Positions 1 to 11,850 of a stretch of DNA of 64,000 nucleotides are shown one piece after another (within the stretch, counting starts at the first letter, position 1; each line of letters begins with the position of its first letter). The position numbers were made by a program, and so were the translations under genes. Source of the stretch: Polytrichum commune. Lineage: Eukaryota; Streptophyta; Polytrichopsida; Polytrichales; Polytrichaceae. Location of the stretch: positions 23,252,001 through 23,316,000 of the forward strand of contig OX485806.1 in NCBI GenBank assembly GCA_950295325.1, read 5' to 3'. The notes under the pieces were generated by a model, which was not told where the DNA came from, did no database searches, and saw only the letters and a list, made by a program, of their open reading frames with translations.

Positions 1-1359
1 TAAAATCCATGTCCACTTTCTAATAAGAAGGTCATTGACCATTTTTACATTCATAGCATGAAACTCAATATTTTGCATTGAACAAACAAAGACAAGCGCA
101 AAATAACTTAGCCGCAATCCAGAGAGCAAATCTCAAGGGAGCCCATGAGCACTCCATGAGCCTCTAGCTTGTCATGTAACCCAAATGCAAAGCATAAAAA
201 GAAATGGACAAGGGAGTCATTGAGGACTCTTACCTATGACAACAATGGATGAAAATGTGAATTAGATGAAACTAACACATGTATTGTCAAAACAATCCTC
301 TAAACTTCTGGCCCCCTTTTGTACATTTACCTTCACCTCAAAAAAATTGATAGCCTTTTTTAAAATACACACTAATGAAAATTATCACCTCTCCCTTATA
401 TATATTATGCATGCTATTGTCTCAAATAATACCCTTTTTTACACTCATGTTAGTTTTGTACGTGGTATGAAGAGTTCACCCCCAAATGATTTGAAGCCCC
501 TCAAAATTTTGATTGTCATACATAATGTTGATTTCTAAGTTCAATGTTGGTTTTGGGTTGTACGTAGCTTATTCTTATATCTTCTCAACACCTTATGGCA
601 TATGTTATCTTCCTTCATCCACTCCTTTGAGGCAACTTCACACCTCACACTCTTCATGAATCTATAACGGGCCCTACTTGTGCCACATACACGCCACCTC
701 CTCAAGTTTAATTCGTAATAAAACCGGAGACAAGTCTATAGGAGACACTGCTAAAATCAACATGATTACAACTTGTGCACATGGTTTTTGAAACTCGAGA
801 GTTTGTCAATTTTGAGGAGGTCTCGAAAGACATGAGGAGAGAGTAAATTATCGCATACAAGTGTATCTCTCATAAGTCCAATACAAAAGCCCTGAAATAA
901 TACGCAACCTAGAGTGCCTATCTTAGTTGACTTGACATTGGAACTACTTTTAAAGACCTTGAATTAGTCTACCTAGTCCAAGTCATTGGAGATCAACTGG
1001 CCACAAATCTAGGTATAGGGGGGGTCAAGTTTTTATGTTGGATGGATGAGAAGTACATTCGTATGCAGTCCTTCCCTCTCTCTCCCAAAGGCATGATGCA
1101 TTTTGGCTACTCATCATGCATTAAGGCAAGGAGTATGCATCCATTGAAAAGTATACTAAAAATAGATAGATAAATAAACATGTTGATTATGACCAACATG
1201 AATTTGAGCATGTTGGCCCTGACCATATTTGAGAGTCCCCCCTTGATACAAATTAGGGTTTAGTGCTTACCTGAGGTAGGTGGGCCCAGGGTGAGTGGCA
1301 TAAAATTAATTAGGTTGTCAATCCCCATTAGTATTGTCCGCCATTCCACATTCATTGAG
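1..1359. other. gene-free repeat-derived DNA
   Basis: I see no gene here. The short open frames have no recognisable domain. About 835-1085 matches two other places in the window (about 44820-45060 and 45700-45915) over scattered blocks such as GTGTATCTCTCAT and TTTTATGTTGGATGGATGA, so this is old dispersed-repeat DNA. Confidence 0.6.
835..1085 (+). repeat. dispersed repeat copy a
   Basis: This is one of three diverged copies in the window; the others are about 44820-45060 and 45700-45915. Shared landmarks in the same order are a block around GTGTATCTCTCAT, a run around GACATTG..TTTTAAAG, and TTTTATGTTGGATGGATGA near the right end. No coding content is seen. Boundaries are approximate. Confidence 0.55.
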
Positions 1360-2760
1360 GATGTGAAAGGCATCCAACGGGGCAAAATTCTATACAAACC
1401 ACTGGCCTATCATGCAATGCACAAAATTTATTTGACAATGCATAGTTCAATACTACAAATTTAATGAAGTTGAAGACAAAATCATTCATCCACAAATATG
1501 GCTACACTATGTGTTCGGATGGATAGGAGAATTTTGTCCACCAACCTTTTATGAATGTAATACAAAGTTATCTAGCGGGTAACATGTTCCTTGGTTCCAT
1601 CGACATGATTGGTAGCACAAAGGACGTTGATTACATCACCATCGAGATCAAATAATATATTACCAGAGTGGGCCTAAAAAATGTCCTCCAAATGTGTTTT
1701 GACAATGTGACAACTATGAAAAACATGGCTAGTAATATTAACTCTGAATGGGCACATATATATTGGCAAGGGTGTGCGATGTACTACTTGAACATGCTGT
1801 TGAAGATGGAGGGGAAACAATAATGGACGGAGGACAATGTGCACAAGGCAAAGGACATTATCAAATACATCCAAGCCCACCAATGTCCTATAGCGGTCTT
1901 CCTTATTACTCGCCCAATATTGGATTGAAGATGCTTAGGTTCACGAAATTTGCCACCAACTTTCTAATGATTGATTGACTCATCAAGGTTAGACATGTTT
2001 TGGAACAAATGGTTATACATCCAAATTGGACCACCTACGTGAACAAGTTGAGTCACGGATACAATGATCAAAGGAGGAGTGTCATTGAGGCACGTCAAAT
2101 CAAAGCAAATGTAAATGACAACAATTTTTGGGCTAGTTGCATGTCATAAGAGGTATTAAAAGCACTGAGAGTGTTTGATGGTGTGGGGCCAACAATGGGC
2201 AAGACTTGGTTAACGATAAAAAATTTGGAAAAACATATGCTTAGCCTTAGAATCATCCTTTCCACTTAGCCCACGACCTCACTACATTGGCCGAAGAAGA
2301 TTTCTATAGATGGTGGCGTATGTTGATCATGGACCTCCACCATGCAGGTATAATATTGAATCCGTATTTATTGGACGACTTTAGCATCCACGAAGACACC
2401 ATTGTCAAATCATGATTCTTGGATGCCATGAGGATATTGACCACGAACATTGATGATCGATACGGTCGGGTTGTGGCTGAATTTTGAGCATTTAAGGAAA
2501 GTAAACGTGCATTTGCCGATATGCCTTTAGCCATGAAAGCCAACATTCCACCCCACGAGTGGTGGGACTTTGTGGGCGAAGGTGGCATACACTTGATCCC
2601 TTTGGCCAAGAGTATATGACCCATGTGTATTCTTCTTCATCATGCGAAAAGAATTGGAGTAGTTATTCATTTGTGTAGAACAAAACTACGTATTAGTTGA
2701 GTTTGGCTAAGGCCAATTATTTGGTTTGTATTTATACCAATGCAAGGTTGACATGGAAGA
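1360..2760 (+). pseudogene. hAT-family transposase, decayed (DUF659/hAT dimerisation type)
   Basis: Reading all three plus frames gives a continuous but frame-broken hAT transposase. In order I see an N-terminal stretch with the SDGW-like block (about 1500-1540) and MFLGSIDMIGSTKDVDYI (about 1585-1640). These are followed by a region like the DN.T..M core, then LRFTKFATNFLMID and a following LIKVRHVLEQM (1930-2010). Next come LRVFDGVGPTMGKTW (about 2165-2215), the WWRMLIMDLHHAG block (about 2310-2350) and EWWDFVGEGGIHLIPLAKSI (2560-2620). A CEKNWS/YSFV..NKT C-terminal dimerisation motif lies at 2630-2700. Frameshifts and stops interrupt it throughout, so it cannot make an active enzyme. The order of blocks and the RF.TNFL and SC..NWS signatures are characteristic of plant hAT elements. 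Terminal inverted repeats were not located. Confidence 0.82.
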
Positions 2761-2874
2761 GGGTGGATTGGGACTTGGTCACATGGTATCTAATGAACTT
2801 GATGTCCAAAGGTTCCAACTACTTGGTCAAGGAGGATATAAAGTATAACTTGCTAGCAACCTGGTGGAGATTCT

Positions 2875-3159
2875 TTGGGGCCTTCGGTCAGCAATAACAA
2901 CGGCTGGCACAATGGAAGGAACTTGAGCTTTGACAACCCCAATGATCCATTTGCATTTGACAGTGATGACATTGAGGATAATGATGAGCTTCACATGTGG
3001 TCCAACATTGCCGGTAGGGAATTCCTCTCAAACGTAAATGTGCATCCCACTACATCAACAACGATCATACCCAATGTGCTTGCCACACTTGAACTTAATG
3101 TGCATGGAAATTGTGTAGCTGAACCCAACGTGGATGAGGTTTGTTGCAACCATTGCTAA
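2875..3159 (+). pseudogene. acidic open frame downstream of the hAT relic
   Basis: A 94-codon open frame, rich in Asp and Asn (NPNDPFAFDSDDIEDNDE near its start), follows the hAT C-terminal region. hAT transposases often end in a variable acidic tail, so this may be the tail of the same relic or a neighbouring exon. No domain is recognised. Confidence 0.35.
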
Positions 3160-3317
3160 TTTTCATTTCTAGCAAAGGTTACGAGCGCTAACCCTTCGCA
3201 TTCTGCCATGCTAATGGTTAGCTCCTCCTACCCCGGACCTTATATTCATAAGAGGGGAACCAACCTTCCTACTTTGCTTTCGAGACTCACCTCTTAATCG
3301 GTAACCAATTCTTAGAT

Positions 3318-4400
3318 GTGGACAATCTTATGTTGATCATCATATTGCCGGAGCAACACTATAACAACCTGAACCATATTAGGCAACTATGCCCTCATAT
3401 TGGGCCAAAGCCCATGGAGGCCATGCCGTTCAGCCTCGGGTGGGTGAGGCCACAACACCTCACCCATGTAAGCCTCTAGCACTCTAGGCGGGGCCCCTAC
3501 CCCACCGTCAAGAAACTTTTTGTCTCTCTACCAAGAGTTGGGGCCAAGTAGACATTTTCCCTTAGCCGTTAGGGCTAGAAGCCCCCAACAGCTTCAGAGC
3601 ATCAAAACTTCCTTGTATCATCTTTGATGCTCGCATTTAACCACTCCATCGTCATCTACGTTTCACGTAGATACCAATAGACTCCTCACTTGCCCCATTC
3701 AGGCAAGTAAGGTAGAGGGGCACATTCCCGCTCAGGTCCTTAAACCGCTCACTAGACCTATCCAAACAAGAGGTACATTATAGCTTCGTACCTCAAATTT
3801 CTATGTAATCATGGTGTACATTTTTGGGGTGAGTGGTTTTGGGTACCCCTATGAGTTCTCCTTCCAAAATTCATAACTAATTCAATATTAATCCAAAATT
3901 AATTATTCCAATTGGTCCAATTTCCAATGTACTTTGCACATCTTCCAAGATTGATTCCCCCTTAATAACTCCCCAATGAACATGCCAATCTGAAATTCGA
4001 GCGGGAATGTGCCCCTCTACCTTATTGAGGAAGTTATGCCTGTTCAAACCTTGCCAGTCCCGGGAATCACTCCCAGGCCACTACTGTACCAGGGCGTTGT
4101 CTCGGGACAACGCCCCACTCAAATTGCCATATCTCTTAGCTCACACCTCCGATTGAGGTGTTCTTGAGCATTCTGTAATCCGCACGCCATAAGCTACGCA
4201 TAGCTTATGGCCTTACCCTCGTGACTCCTAATCTCCGTGGGTGGGAGGCGTTCCCAACGCCCAGGGCCCTCACCCACACTAGGATCACTTGGGCCATGTC
4301 ACCAACGGCGCCACAAGTCTTGGGTTCACTCCGGGGTCCCCCTTGTGCCCATGGTGTTTTGGGCACTCCTCATGGAGAGGTGCGCGACAAGGTTGTTGAA
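3318..4400 (+). mobile_element. GC-rich insertion-like repeat, copy A (with a nested foldback)
   Basis: A GC-rich block matches the reverse complement of 41506-42103. Shared landmarks include GGAGCAAC at the left, the CTTGACGGTGGGGTAGGGGC region (reversed here), CTCACACCTCCGATTGAGG, TAAGCTACGCATAGCTTATGG (an internal near-palindrome) and the GGTGCGCGACAA right end. The edges (TG(T/C)(T/C)GGAGCAAC ... GCGACA) look like solo-LTR termini, 5'-TG..CA-3'. This copy is longer than copy B because of extra sequence at about 3600-4070, much of it the nested foldback. The flank at 3318-3345 (CAATCTTATGTTGATCATCA) is also shared with copy B, where it reads as Tigger transposase. Confidence 0.7.
3708..4024. 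repeat. nested 317-bp foldback element with 26-bp perfect inverted ends
   Basis: Positions 3708-3733 and 3999-4024 are exact reverse complements over 26 bases (core GGTAGAGGGGCACATTCCC). The interior has no coding capacity and the element sits inside GC-rich repeat copy A; copy B lacks it. This is the expected form of a small non-autonomous DNA transposon (MITE). I found no convincing target-site duplication at the edges. Confidence 0.75.
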
Positions 4401-5994
4401 GAGTATGGCAACTAGATGGATGTAAATGAAGTCCAACCACCGGCTTCTCATATTTACATCACCCGATGATATTTTCCCTCCTATGTTGCCGACCTAAGTT
4501 AAAAACCCATAGAGACTACACCATCCATCCTCATTCCACATGGTGAGGGCACGTCCAACATTGTGACATCTCCAAGTCCATTGCAATCGGTAGGTGTGGT
4601 ACAACTTTTTGGTCTCAGAATAGTCATTTTAGGATTTTGATAGGATGTGAATTCATATCGCCACTTGAAATGTGAAATGGACACTAAAGTAAGTTATTAG
4701 TGATCAATTATCCGAAATGAGCTAAGGGTGAGACATTTAGTTCATATGAAACAGTTCCAAGAGGAAGAGTCTTTTGGGCAGGGCAATAGACATGTGACCA
4801 AGTCGAAGAGACTTATGAAATCTGGCCCCAAGAGGCAAGGAAGCTAGTTCAGGGGATATAGAGGAGAAGAGGGGGAGGAGAAGTTAGTTCCTCTCGAGAA
4901 GAGAGCCTCCCTCGTCTTGCAGTTTTTGAGCACGTCTAGCTTGGGTGTGAAGCCCTTTTGAATGTACATTTTACTCTACATAATATAAGCGTGAAGCTAT
5001 TTTGTCAATTCTATGTGTGAAGATTGAAGTTGTTGTGTGGATGTGTGTGGTGAATTAATTAAATCAAAATTGTACTTTCCTGGTTCGGGAAGAATCCAGA
5101 TTGAATTTGTGATACCTTATTCCTGTGAAGGGAGTGAGTCTTGATGTGTGGTTGTTCCTCTCAAGGGAATTGAGAGGAATTGCTTGTGGGAATGTTGAGT
5201 CTCTTCTGAGAAGGAAGAGATCCTTCCGGGTTCATTGAAGTGAATGGAATTCCATGAATTGTCCTGAAAGCCTCTAGTTGTAATAAGTCGTGTGGTGAAT
5301 GTATCTAAGTACGAGGAGGTGCTTTAACAATGTAATCCGGTGAAAGGAGATTGTTTGAGAAGATACACGGATTGTGTCTTGAATCCTGTCAAAGGAGATT
5401 GGGATAGTCTGTAAGTGTCCCTCTATCTGGTGCATAGAATGTCAGAGGGAGTTTCTGTCACCGTGCTACTGCAGTTGATGTTGCAACATATTCGTAGGTT
5501 TCAGAAGTGTGATCTCCTACTTTAATCGAGAATAATTGTCCACACATTGAAGTGGTCTTGCAGAATAAGTCTGAGAGAACCTCGGATATAGAATTCTAAT
5601 ATCTGTTTGAGTCTGAGTATGATGGTGCGGTGAATTTCTCTTGTGAAAGGAGTGAAATAACTACCCTTGATCTTATGAGTACGGTGAGAAGTAATGTCGA
5701 GTAGTGTGTCGTCTCCCTTGGTAATGAAGTGAATGAAACTTGTAGGAGTGACACTACTTTTCTTCGGGTGTGTTCGGCCATGTGACTTGGTTGTGGCAAA
5801 CTTGAGATACCTGAGGTGAAGTCTGAGTAAATGCTTCAGCACCCACATCTCACATAATTTACAATTTCAATAAGTGCGCACGTTGTGATCTAAAACCTGT
5901 GAAAGGAAGATTGTACCTTCGGGAATGCCCAGTCGAGTAGTTCAAGAGGGGAGAATCCTAACCAGTTCGCTGTGCATTTTAACCCTCGAGAAGA

Positions 5995-6240
5995 GATTGA
6001 GATCATGGAAACAATGATCGGAGAGAACCAGTAGGTAGTTACAGAGGATTCAGTGAGTTTGGGAAATAACAAGTTGAAGTTCAAGACTGCAAAAGAATCG
6101 TCGGACGCTTCAGAGGGATTCACAGAATACTCTCCAATTCAATCAAGAAAAAAACCGAAGGAGGTCATTCTGTAACTGATAAGACTTGCAGATTCTCGAG
6201 ACTCAGTCGATTGTGTCCGAAAACCTCCCCAATTATGGAG
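5995..6240 (+). repeat. dispersed repeat family E, copy 1
   Basis: This copy matches about 55875-56055 (plus) and about 63736-63990 (minus). The shared order is TAGTTACAGAGGA, then GTTTGGGAAATAACAAGTT-like sequence, then AGAATAC..C..TTCAAT, then AAAACCGAAGGAGGTCA-like sequence, then AACCTCCCC. It may be part of an LTR or of the end of a larger retroelement. There is no coding capacity. Confidence 0.55.
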
Positions 6241-6517
6241 TGAGGTTGATCACCACAACAACCCAAGAATTAAAGAAGGGAGGAACTTTAAGCTATGGAG
6301 TCTGCGGGATTACAAGATTAATCTCGAAATATAAAGAAGGCGATAGAGATCGCCCTGCATCTTACCTTGGTGAAGCTGACGCAACGGATCGTGAAGAGAG
6401 GCGGTGTAGTTGCGGCGAAGAGGTAAGTCCCTTTAACCCATATGGTTTGGGAGAGACTGGTAAGGCAAGCATAAAAGGAGAAGGCGCCACCTCCAAGTCT
6501 GAGAACAAGACGCTGAC

Positions 6518-6566
6518 TTGGTTACTGGTTACTAGTTACTGGCTACTTGTTATTGGTTACTGGATA
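6518..6566 (+). repeat. degenerate GGTTACT minisatellite
   Basis: About six head-to-tail variants of GGTTACT(G/A) fill this stretch (GGTTACTGGTTACTAGTTAC and so on). The period is 7-8 bases. The unit recurs singly at about 6608 and 6935. Confidence 0.7.
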
Positions 6567-7300
6567 CTAAGACTATGGCCCTCTCTATGAGACGTGACTT
6601 GACATTGGTTACTTGTGACTGTTACTGGTGACTAGACTATGGCCGTGCCGTGCAGACTATGGTCCTACCGATTAGACTCTTACGGTCCCGGTCCGGTTTA
6701 GTTCGCTTCGCTTAGCCTCGGTCACTAGGTTACTGTCACACGTTAGACTTTTGTTAATTTCAATAATTTATTTTAATGCATTCAATTCCACTGTGATAGT
6801 GTTAAGTCTAAAAACTGACTAAGGAAATAATTCATTTCTGTGGTCTTTATCCGATTGAATCAATCACTTAACCATAGGAGGAGTCAATTGTGAACATGAT
6901 ATCCTTACTAATTGTGGTGTGGCCTTTTGGTACTTGGTTACTTTACTGAAGAGACTATGGTTCACTCAAGGAGTTCATGCCTTGGGTTTTCTAAGACTAT
7001 GGCGTAACCAAATGACAATTGCTGAGCTGTGACTCCCTGAATTGCAAAACACATTATAAGAGTGATGTTACTGATGAGAGTGGGTTGTGAGGGAGTGACT
7101 GATCAATTGCATGTACCGCTGTGAGTGACCCTCAACCTTAATTGAATCAATCCTAAAACTCACTCTAGAAGTCTTTTTCCCTGTGTTTGTTGTCCTAAAT
7201 ACATCTTAATTCTCTTGTAATCTATCAATTAACTCAATGGTGATCCCTAGATGCAACACCTGACACTCATTTGGTCTTCCCTGTGTGGTTTTCTTAATTG

Positions 7301-8159
7301 GAACCCAATCTAAAAACCTATCTACAGTAGGTGATTGAACGACATACAAATTCCAACTCAGAGGTTACTTTGGTGCAATACATTGCATGGCAAGCCCCAA
7401 TAATACCCCGCATGGGCGCCCAGTTGGTCGGTGCCACCATTGGCATGTGCGCTCCTTCATCCACCTGGCCCGAGCATCCCCTAATATTGATTTGACAAAC
7501 TTTGGTCACACCACTAAAGGACAACAACACAAAATGCCAAAGGGAGGTACGAGCATGGAGTACAATCGGGGCCACTATGGTTGTTTGTCTGCCAACAAAT
7601 GGCATTATGGATGCAACAGGAACGAAACCAATGGTTTTGAATGGGATACCAACTGTTGGTACTCAGCCTCGTTGATTTGGGGGGCTAGCAAACAATGGTC
7701 AAGAATCCAATTTCCAAACTAACAATAATGCGAACACGGATGATGAATCACGTGTAGGTGAAGCTCCCAATGATAGTGATTACCATGCACCTCTCCTTAG
7801 GGTAGCCGTGGGGGAGGAGGGGCATGAAGGACTAGGAGTTATGTACCCCAAGATGCCGGTGATGAATTCTAATGTTTATGTTTGCGGGAACGTCAACTCT
7901 CTCATAGTGTGCATTGGGTTAGATTGGATTGAATTTAAAATGATATTGGATTGTGTATGGTTTTATGATGAATAAAATATTTCACACAATTTGCCTACAA
8001 TACTCCTATGTACAAGTGAGTTTGGACCTAGGTGTTAATGTGGATTGGAGTAACACCAGAGGTTGCCTAAGGTGCACAAGTATATAAATTGAACCAAACT
8101 TTAGTGATTGGTTTTAATCAAACATTAGGCCTACACGTTACCTTATTCGATTAACACCA
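7301..8159. other. no recognisable gene; weak coding-like stretch
   Basis: Open frames of about 100 codons exist on both strands at 7318-7722 and overlap each other. Neither shows a known domain. Base composition is a little higher in GC than the flanks, which may reflect an old transposon coding part. Confidence 0.4.
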
Positions 8160-8786
8160 AAAGTTCATGCATACATCCATTCATACGTACATACAAAGGG
8201 TATTGCCAATACAAACTTGTAGTGAACTCAAAGTTATAATGCAAAGACCATATATGTGGCGAACAAAGTTCCTTTTACATGCGGGTGCACATATTGCACA
8301 TAGTTTGATTATATTCATAGGTTACCTCCACCACCATATAGTATTTTCTTGGATTAAATCGGCGAACGAAAAAAAAAAAATATTACGCCACCACATGGCA
8401 CATATGTTCATGGCAAAAGTCTCTCCAAAGGACAAATCCAATAGTTAGACGTGCATCATTGGAGTTCAACACAATGCCCATCAAACTAGAGCCAATAGTC
8501 CTTGTTATTGATGAGCTTATCACGCAAGTACTTAAGTTTCATGATCTCTAGATCATTTAGTTGAGCGTGTTGAAACCACCATTGAATTGGGATGGCTATA
8601 GGGTGCATAGCGATGGAAAGAAACTTGTTGTGCCAATACTTGTGAATTGCTTTGTCAAGCAATAATGTTCCTCACTTTCTATAGAACTTTTGTCATTATA
8701 AATGTCAAATTCATAAAGAGCCAATTAAAACACGTTGTACAATTCTCCAATGTCAAAATGAAGGCGCCAAGCATTGATAACTCCCA

Positions 8787-8841
<55 letters not shown>

Positions 8842-9160
8842 GAGAACCATAAATTACTAATCATATCATCCCTCTCAATTATGTCGATGGCATGTGAATT
8901 GACTATTAATATGAGTTACATAAACTTCAACTTGATATGATCTTACACTATGTTGTCAAGAGGGCCATGAATAAATGTATGCTCCATCATCTTCTATAAT
9001 ATATATTTGCCTAATATACACAAAAATCACCAACCCTACTTCATGTTTCTTCTCTGTATGTAAAGGTTGCTATAACAAGCTAGGCCAATGAAGGACTTGG
9101 GAATGAGGCCGACGTGAGGTGGGGCTTGCTAATATAAGCCATATTTTAATGTTTATGAGT
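8160..9160. repeat. left copy of a diverged tandem duplication
   Basis: This unit matches 9490-10650 in the same order. Shared blocks include the GTATTGCCAATACAAAACTT-like start, a CCACCAC..TA..TTGCTTGGATTAAA block, GATC..TAGATCATTTAGTTGAGC, TTGGGATGGC, AAAATGAAGGCGCCAAGC, ATAGGAGAA(C/T)CATAAAT and AATCACCAACC. An (AC)n microsatellite (8796-8838) has expanded only in this copy. No domain is recognised in any frame. Confidence 0.65.
8796..8838 (+). repeat. (AC)n microsatellite
   Basis: About 21 uninterrupted AC dinucleotides, preceded by a short TA run. It lies in the left copy of the tandem duplication; the right copy has only AT-rich sequence at the equivalent place. Confidence 0.95.
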
Positions 9161-9489
9161 GATTAATATGATCTTATTAAGCTAAAGCTCCTCCCTTACA
9201 CCCATTGAGCTCTCTTGGCAACCATTGAGCTCCCATTAAACCCAACTAGCTGACTGCTACGTAGCATGTGGCAATGGAAGTTGACTACAAACCAACCATT
9301 GGCCATGGCAGTTTATTGCTGACCAACAATCCACTTGCCCAATCTATTGGTGACTAGTGTAGGATATGTTATGAAGTTAAATAAATAAATGTATATATAG
9401 TTGCCTAAGTTTTCATCAATGATTTTATGCACTACCTAGGTTTTTTTAATTATTTAATTATTTGGCATTTTATGCCCAACATGTTGTTA

Positions 9490-10650
9490 ACCTACGATAT
9501 ATGTTACTACATACGTATAATGTGTATTGCTAATACAAAACTTATGGCACTCAAAGTTGTGATGTCACAACTATAAAATGATATGGCAATGAAAATTGGT
9601 GTCACATACCACACTACATATTGCAAGTAGTGCAATTCTATCCACGAGCTATCTCCACCACTACAATGTGTTTGCTTGGATTAAAATGGCAAACTGAAAA
9701 CAGTAATGATCCGACATTATATGTTCAAAATTCGTTGTGAAATAGGGACAAATCTCATAGTTGATGCATCTCCATAGTTCGACTGGATGCACATTGCAAT
9801 AATCCCTATTTTCCACATCCTCAAGGGGTTCACTGGCGAAAATCGTAGAACAACGTGCGATAAAAAATAAGGTCCAATATATTCATTGTAGATAACTTTT
9901 ATAAAAAATGTACATGTAAAATAGGGGATTTTAAAATAATGAAACATGTTTACATGTAAAATACCATCACATATAATATTTTCAGCTTTTTACATGTAAA
10001 ATACCATCACCTTATAATCTTTTCTGCAAGGTAAATAACCCCCCCCCCCAATAAATAGGTCCCGGACGCACGTGTATGCAAAATATAAGAGGGAGTGAAC
10101 CCCCCGAGTCCACATCTTTAAGGTACCGAAGTTGAATGATCCCTAGATCATTCAATTGAGCATGTTGAACCCGCCACTCAATTGGGATGCCTATTGGTTA
10201 CATGATGTTGAAACTAAATTGGTTGTGGAAATATGTGCGTTTTTCTTGTCAAGCATATCATTCCTCTCATTCCATAAAATCTCTTAAAATCATTAATGTC
10301 CAAATTTAAAAGAACCAACCAAAATGCATTGTGCACTCCTCCCATGCCAAGATGAAGGCACCAAGCCTTGTTTAGTCTCATGTATTTATAAATACATAGG
10401 AGAATCATAAATCCATCACCTTGGAAAAAAATATGTACGTCCACAATGTCCTCAGGTTGGCTGAGGATAAGTGCGGACTCCACCATCTTCTCGAAAATAG
10501 TCTAGCTTAATGTACACCAAATCACCAACCACCTTTTCATGTTTGTTCTCTATCTGCAAAGCTTGCTAAAAACAAGTTAGGCTAATGGAGAGCTTGGAAA
10601 TGAGGCCAAAGTGAAGTGGGGTTTGCTACATATATCCATTGTAATGATTA
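9490..10650. repeat. right copy of the diverged tandem duplication
   Basis: This is the second unit of the duplication starting at 8160, with an extra insertion (about 9700-10120) relative to the left copy. The insertion contains two direct copies of TTACATGTAAAATACCATCA about 40 bases apart (near 9950 and 9989), a third partial copy near 9909, and a poly-C run near 10033. There is no recognisable gene. Confidence 0.6.
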
Positions 10651-11109
10651 CATATAATTAATGTGTGATGTGACTAAGCTATTGCTCCAAATGATCCCAA
10701 ATGCTGGTCAATTTTCAAGTAGTAAGCGATCATTTAGTTGACTACTAAACCCTAACCCTCAGTGCCCACACACGGAGGGCCATATAAAATTATGTGTAAT
10801 GCCCACGAGGAGCCCGCCCCGCCTCTTAGTGATTTGAGGATCTTTTATACCTCGCATACATTGTCCAAATTATTGGTAGTTTGATTAGTCCGTAAGTTTG
10901 CTATGGCTGGGATTGGAGAGATAAGGGCCACATGTAGTTTGCCCAGAAGTATATATTACAATCCCCGACACGCTTGGGGCTTACCGGATGAAATGGATGA
11001 ATTTATAGCCAAAGAGGTTGCAGAGAATACTCAAAATGAGGACGACTTGCACAACATGTTATGGCCAATTCGAGTATTCAATGGTTTCTATTGGATCCGA
11101 CTTGTGAGG

Positions 11110-11850
11110 AAAAAGGTTGATCATCTCCTTGAGGGGTGGACCTTGCATACCACGTATGAACTAGTGTGAGTATAAGAATAAGTATTATTTGAGGCATTAT
11201 TATTCATTGTATACGTAAGGGAGAGGTACTAGTTTTCTCTAGTGTGTACATTTAAAAAATATTATTTATAATGTTGAAGTAAAGGTGGATGTATAAAAGA
11301 GGGCCCTAGGATTTAGAGAATAAATTGACATTAGATGTGTTAGTTTCATCCAATTCAATTTTTCATCCATTGTTGTCATATGCTAATACTCTTCAATGCA
11401 TGACTACCTTTTCCACTCTTGTTGGGGTTTGAATTTCAGTTCTAGGTTTAGATAGAATGGAGGCTTTTGAATCGCTCATGGGGCTCCCTAGAGTTTTGCT
11501 CTCTGGATTATGACTAAGTTATTGTGCTATTGTCATTGTTTGTTCAATGCAATTACTGTGTTATATGCTATGGATGACAAAATGTTCAATGACTTTCTCA
11601 TTGGGAGGTGACAATGGATTATATATGTAATAAATTTTATTAAATTTGAGAATTTTATTTTGTATATGTAGCCAAGGCATTTATCACATTACATTTAAAA
11701 AATTAATGTAAATATACAAGTCCATTTTCTAGCATGCCGTGAGTATGTATACATGTGTTTTCTCTATAAAACTCTCGTATATAGGGGGTTTAAATTTACA
11801 ACAAGCACGCATGTCATTTAGGTTCCCAATGAAAAATCCACCTCCTAAGA
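11110..11850 (+). repeat. LTR-like direct repeat, left copy
   Basis: This matches 12870-13400 in the same orientation and order. Landmarks are ATACCACGTA..AACTA at the start, then ATTATTTGAGGCATTA, TAAGGGAGAGGT, TTTTCTCT, TTGTATATGTAG, AGTCCATTTTCTAGC, TTTTCTCTATAAAA, TCTCGTATATAGGGG and CCAATGAA..TCCACC. Two same-direction copies separated by about 1 kb could be decayed LTRs or a tandem duplication. The 88-codon frame at 10903-11169 partly overlaps the left edge and has no known domain. Confidence 0.6.

Larger units (their letters stand above)
4401..7300. other. gene-free stretch with short tandem motifs and a dispersed repeat
   Basis: No gene is recognised. The 134-codon frame at 6186-6590 has no domain and runs into a degenerate simple repeat. 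The stretch contains a GGTTACT minisatellite (6518-6566), five GACTATGG words (6571-7002) and one copy of a three-member dispersed repeat (about 5995-6240). Confidence 0.55.

Noticed and set aside
6518-6566. regularly spaced short repeats resembling an array
   Set aside because: The units are 7-8 bases and contiguous, a minisatellite. There are no spacers, and the genome is a plant nucleus, so it is not CRISPR.
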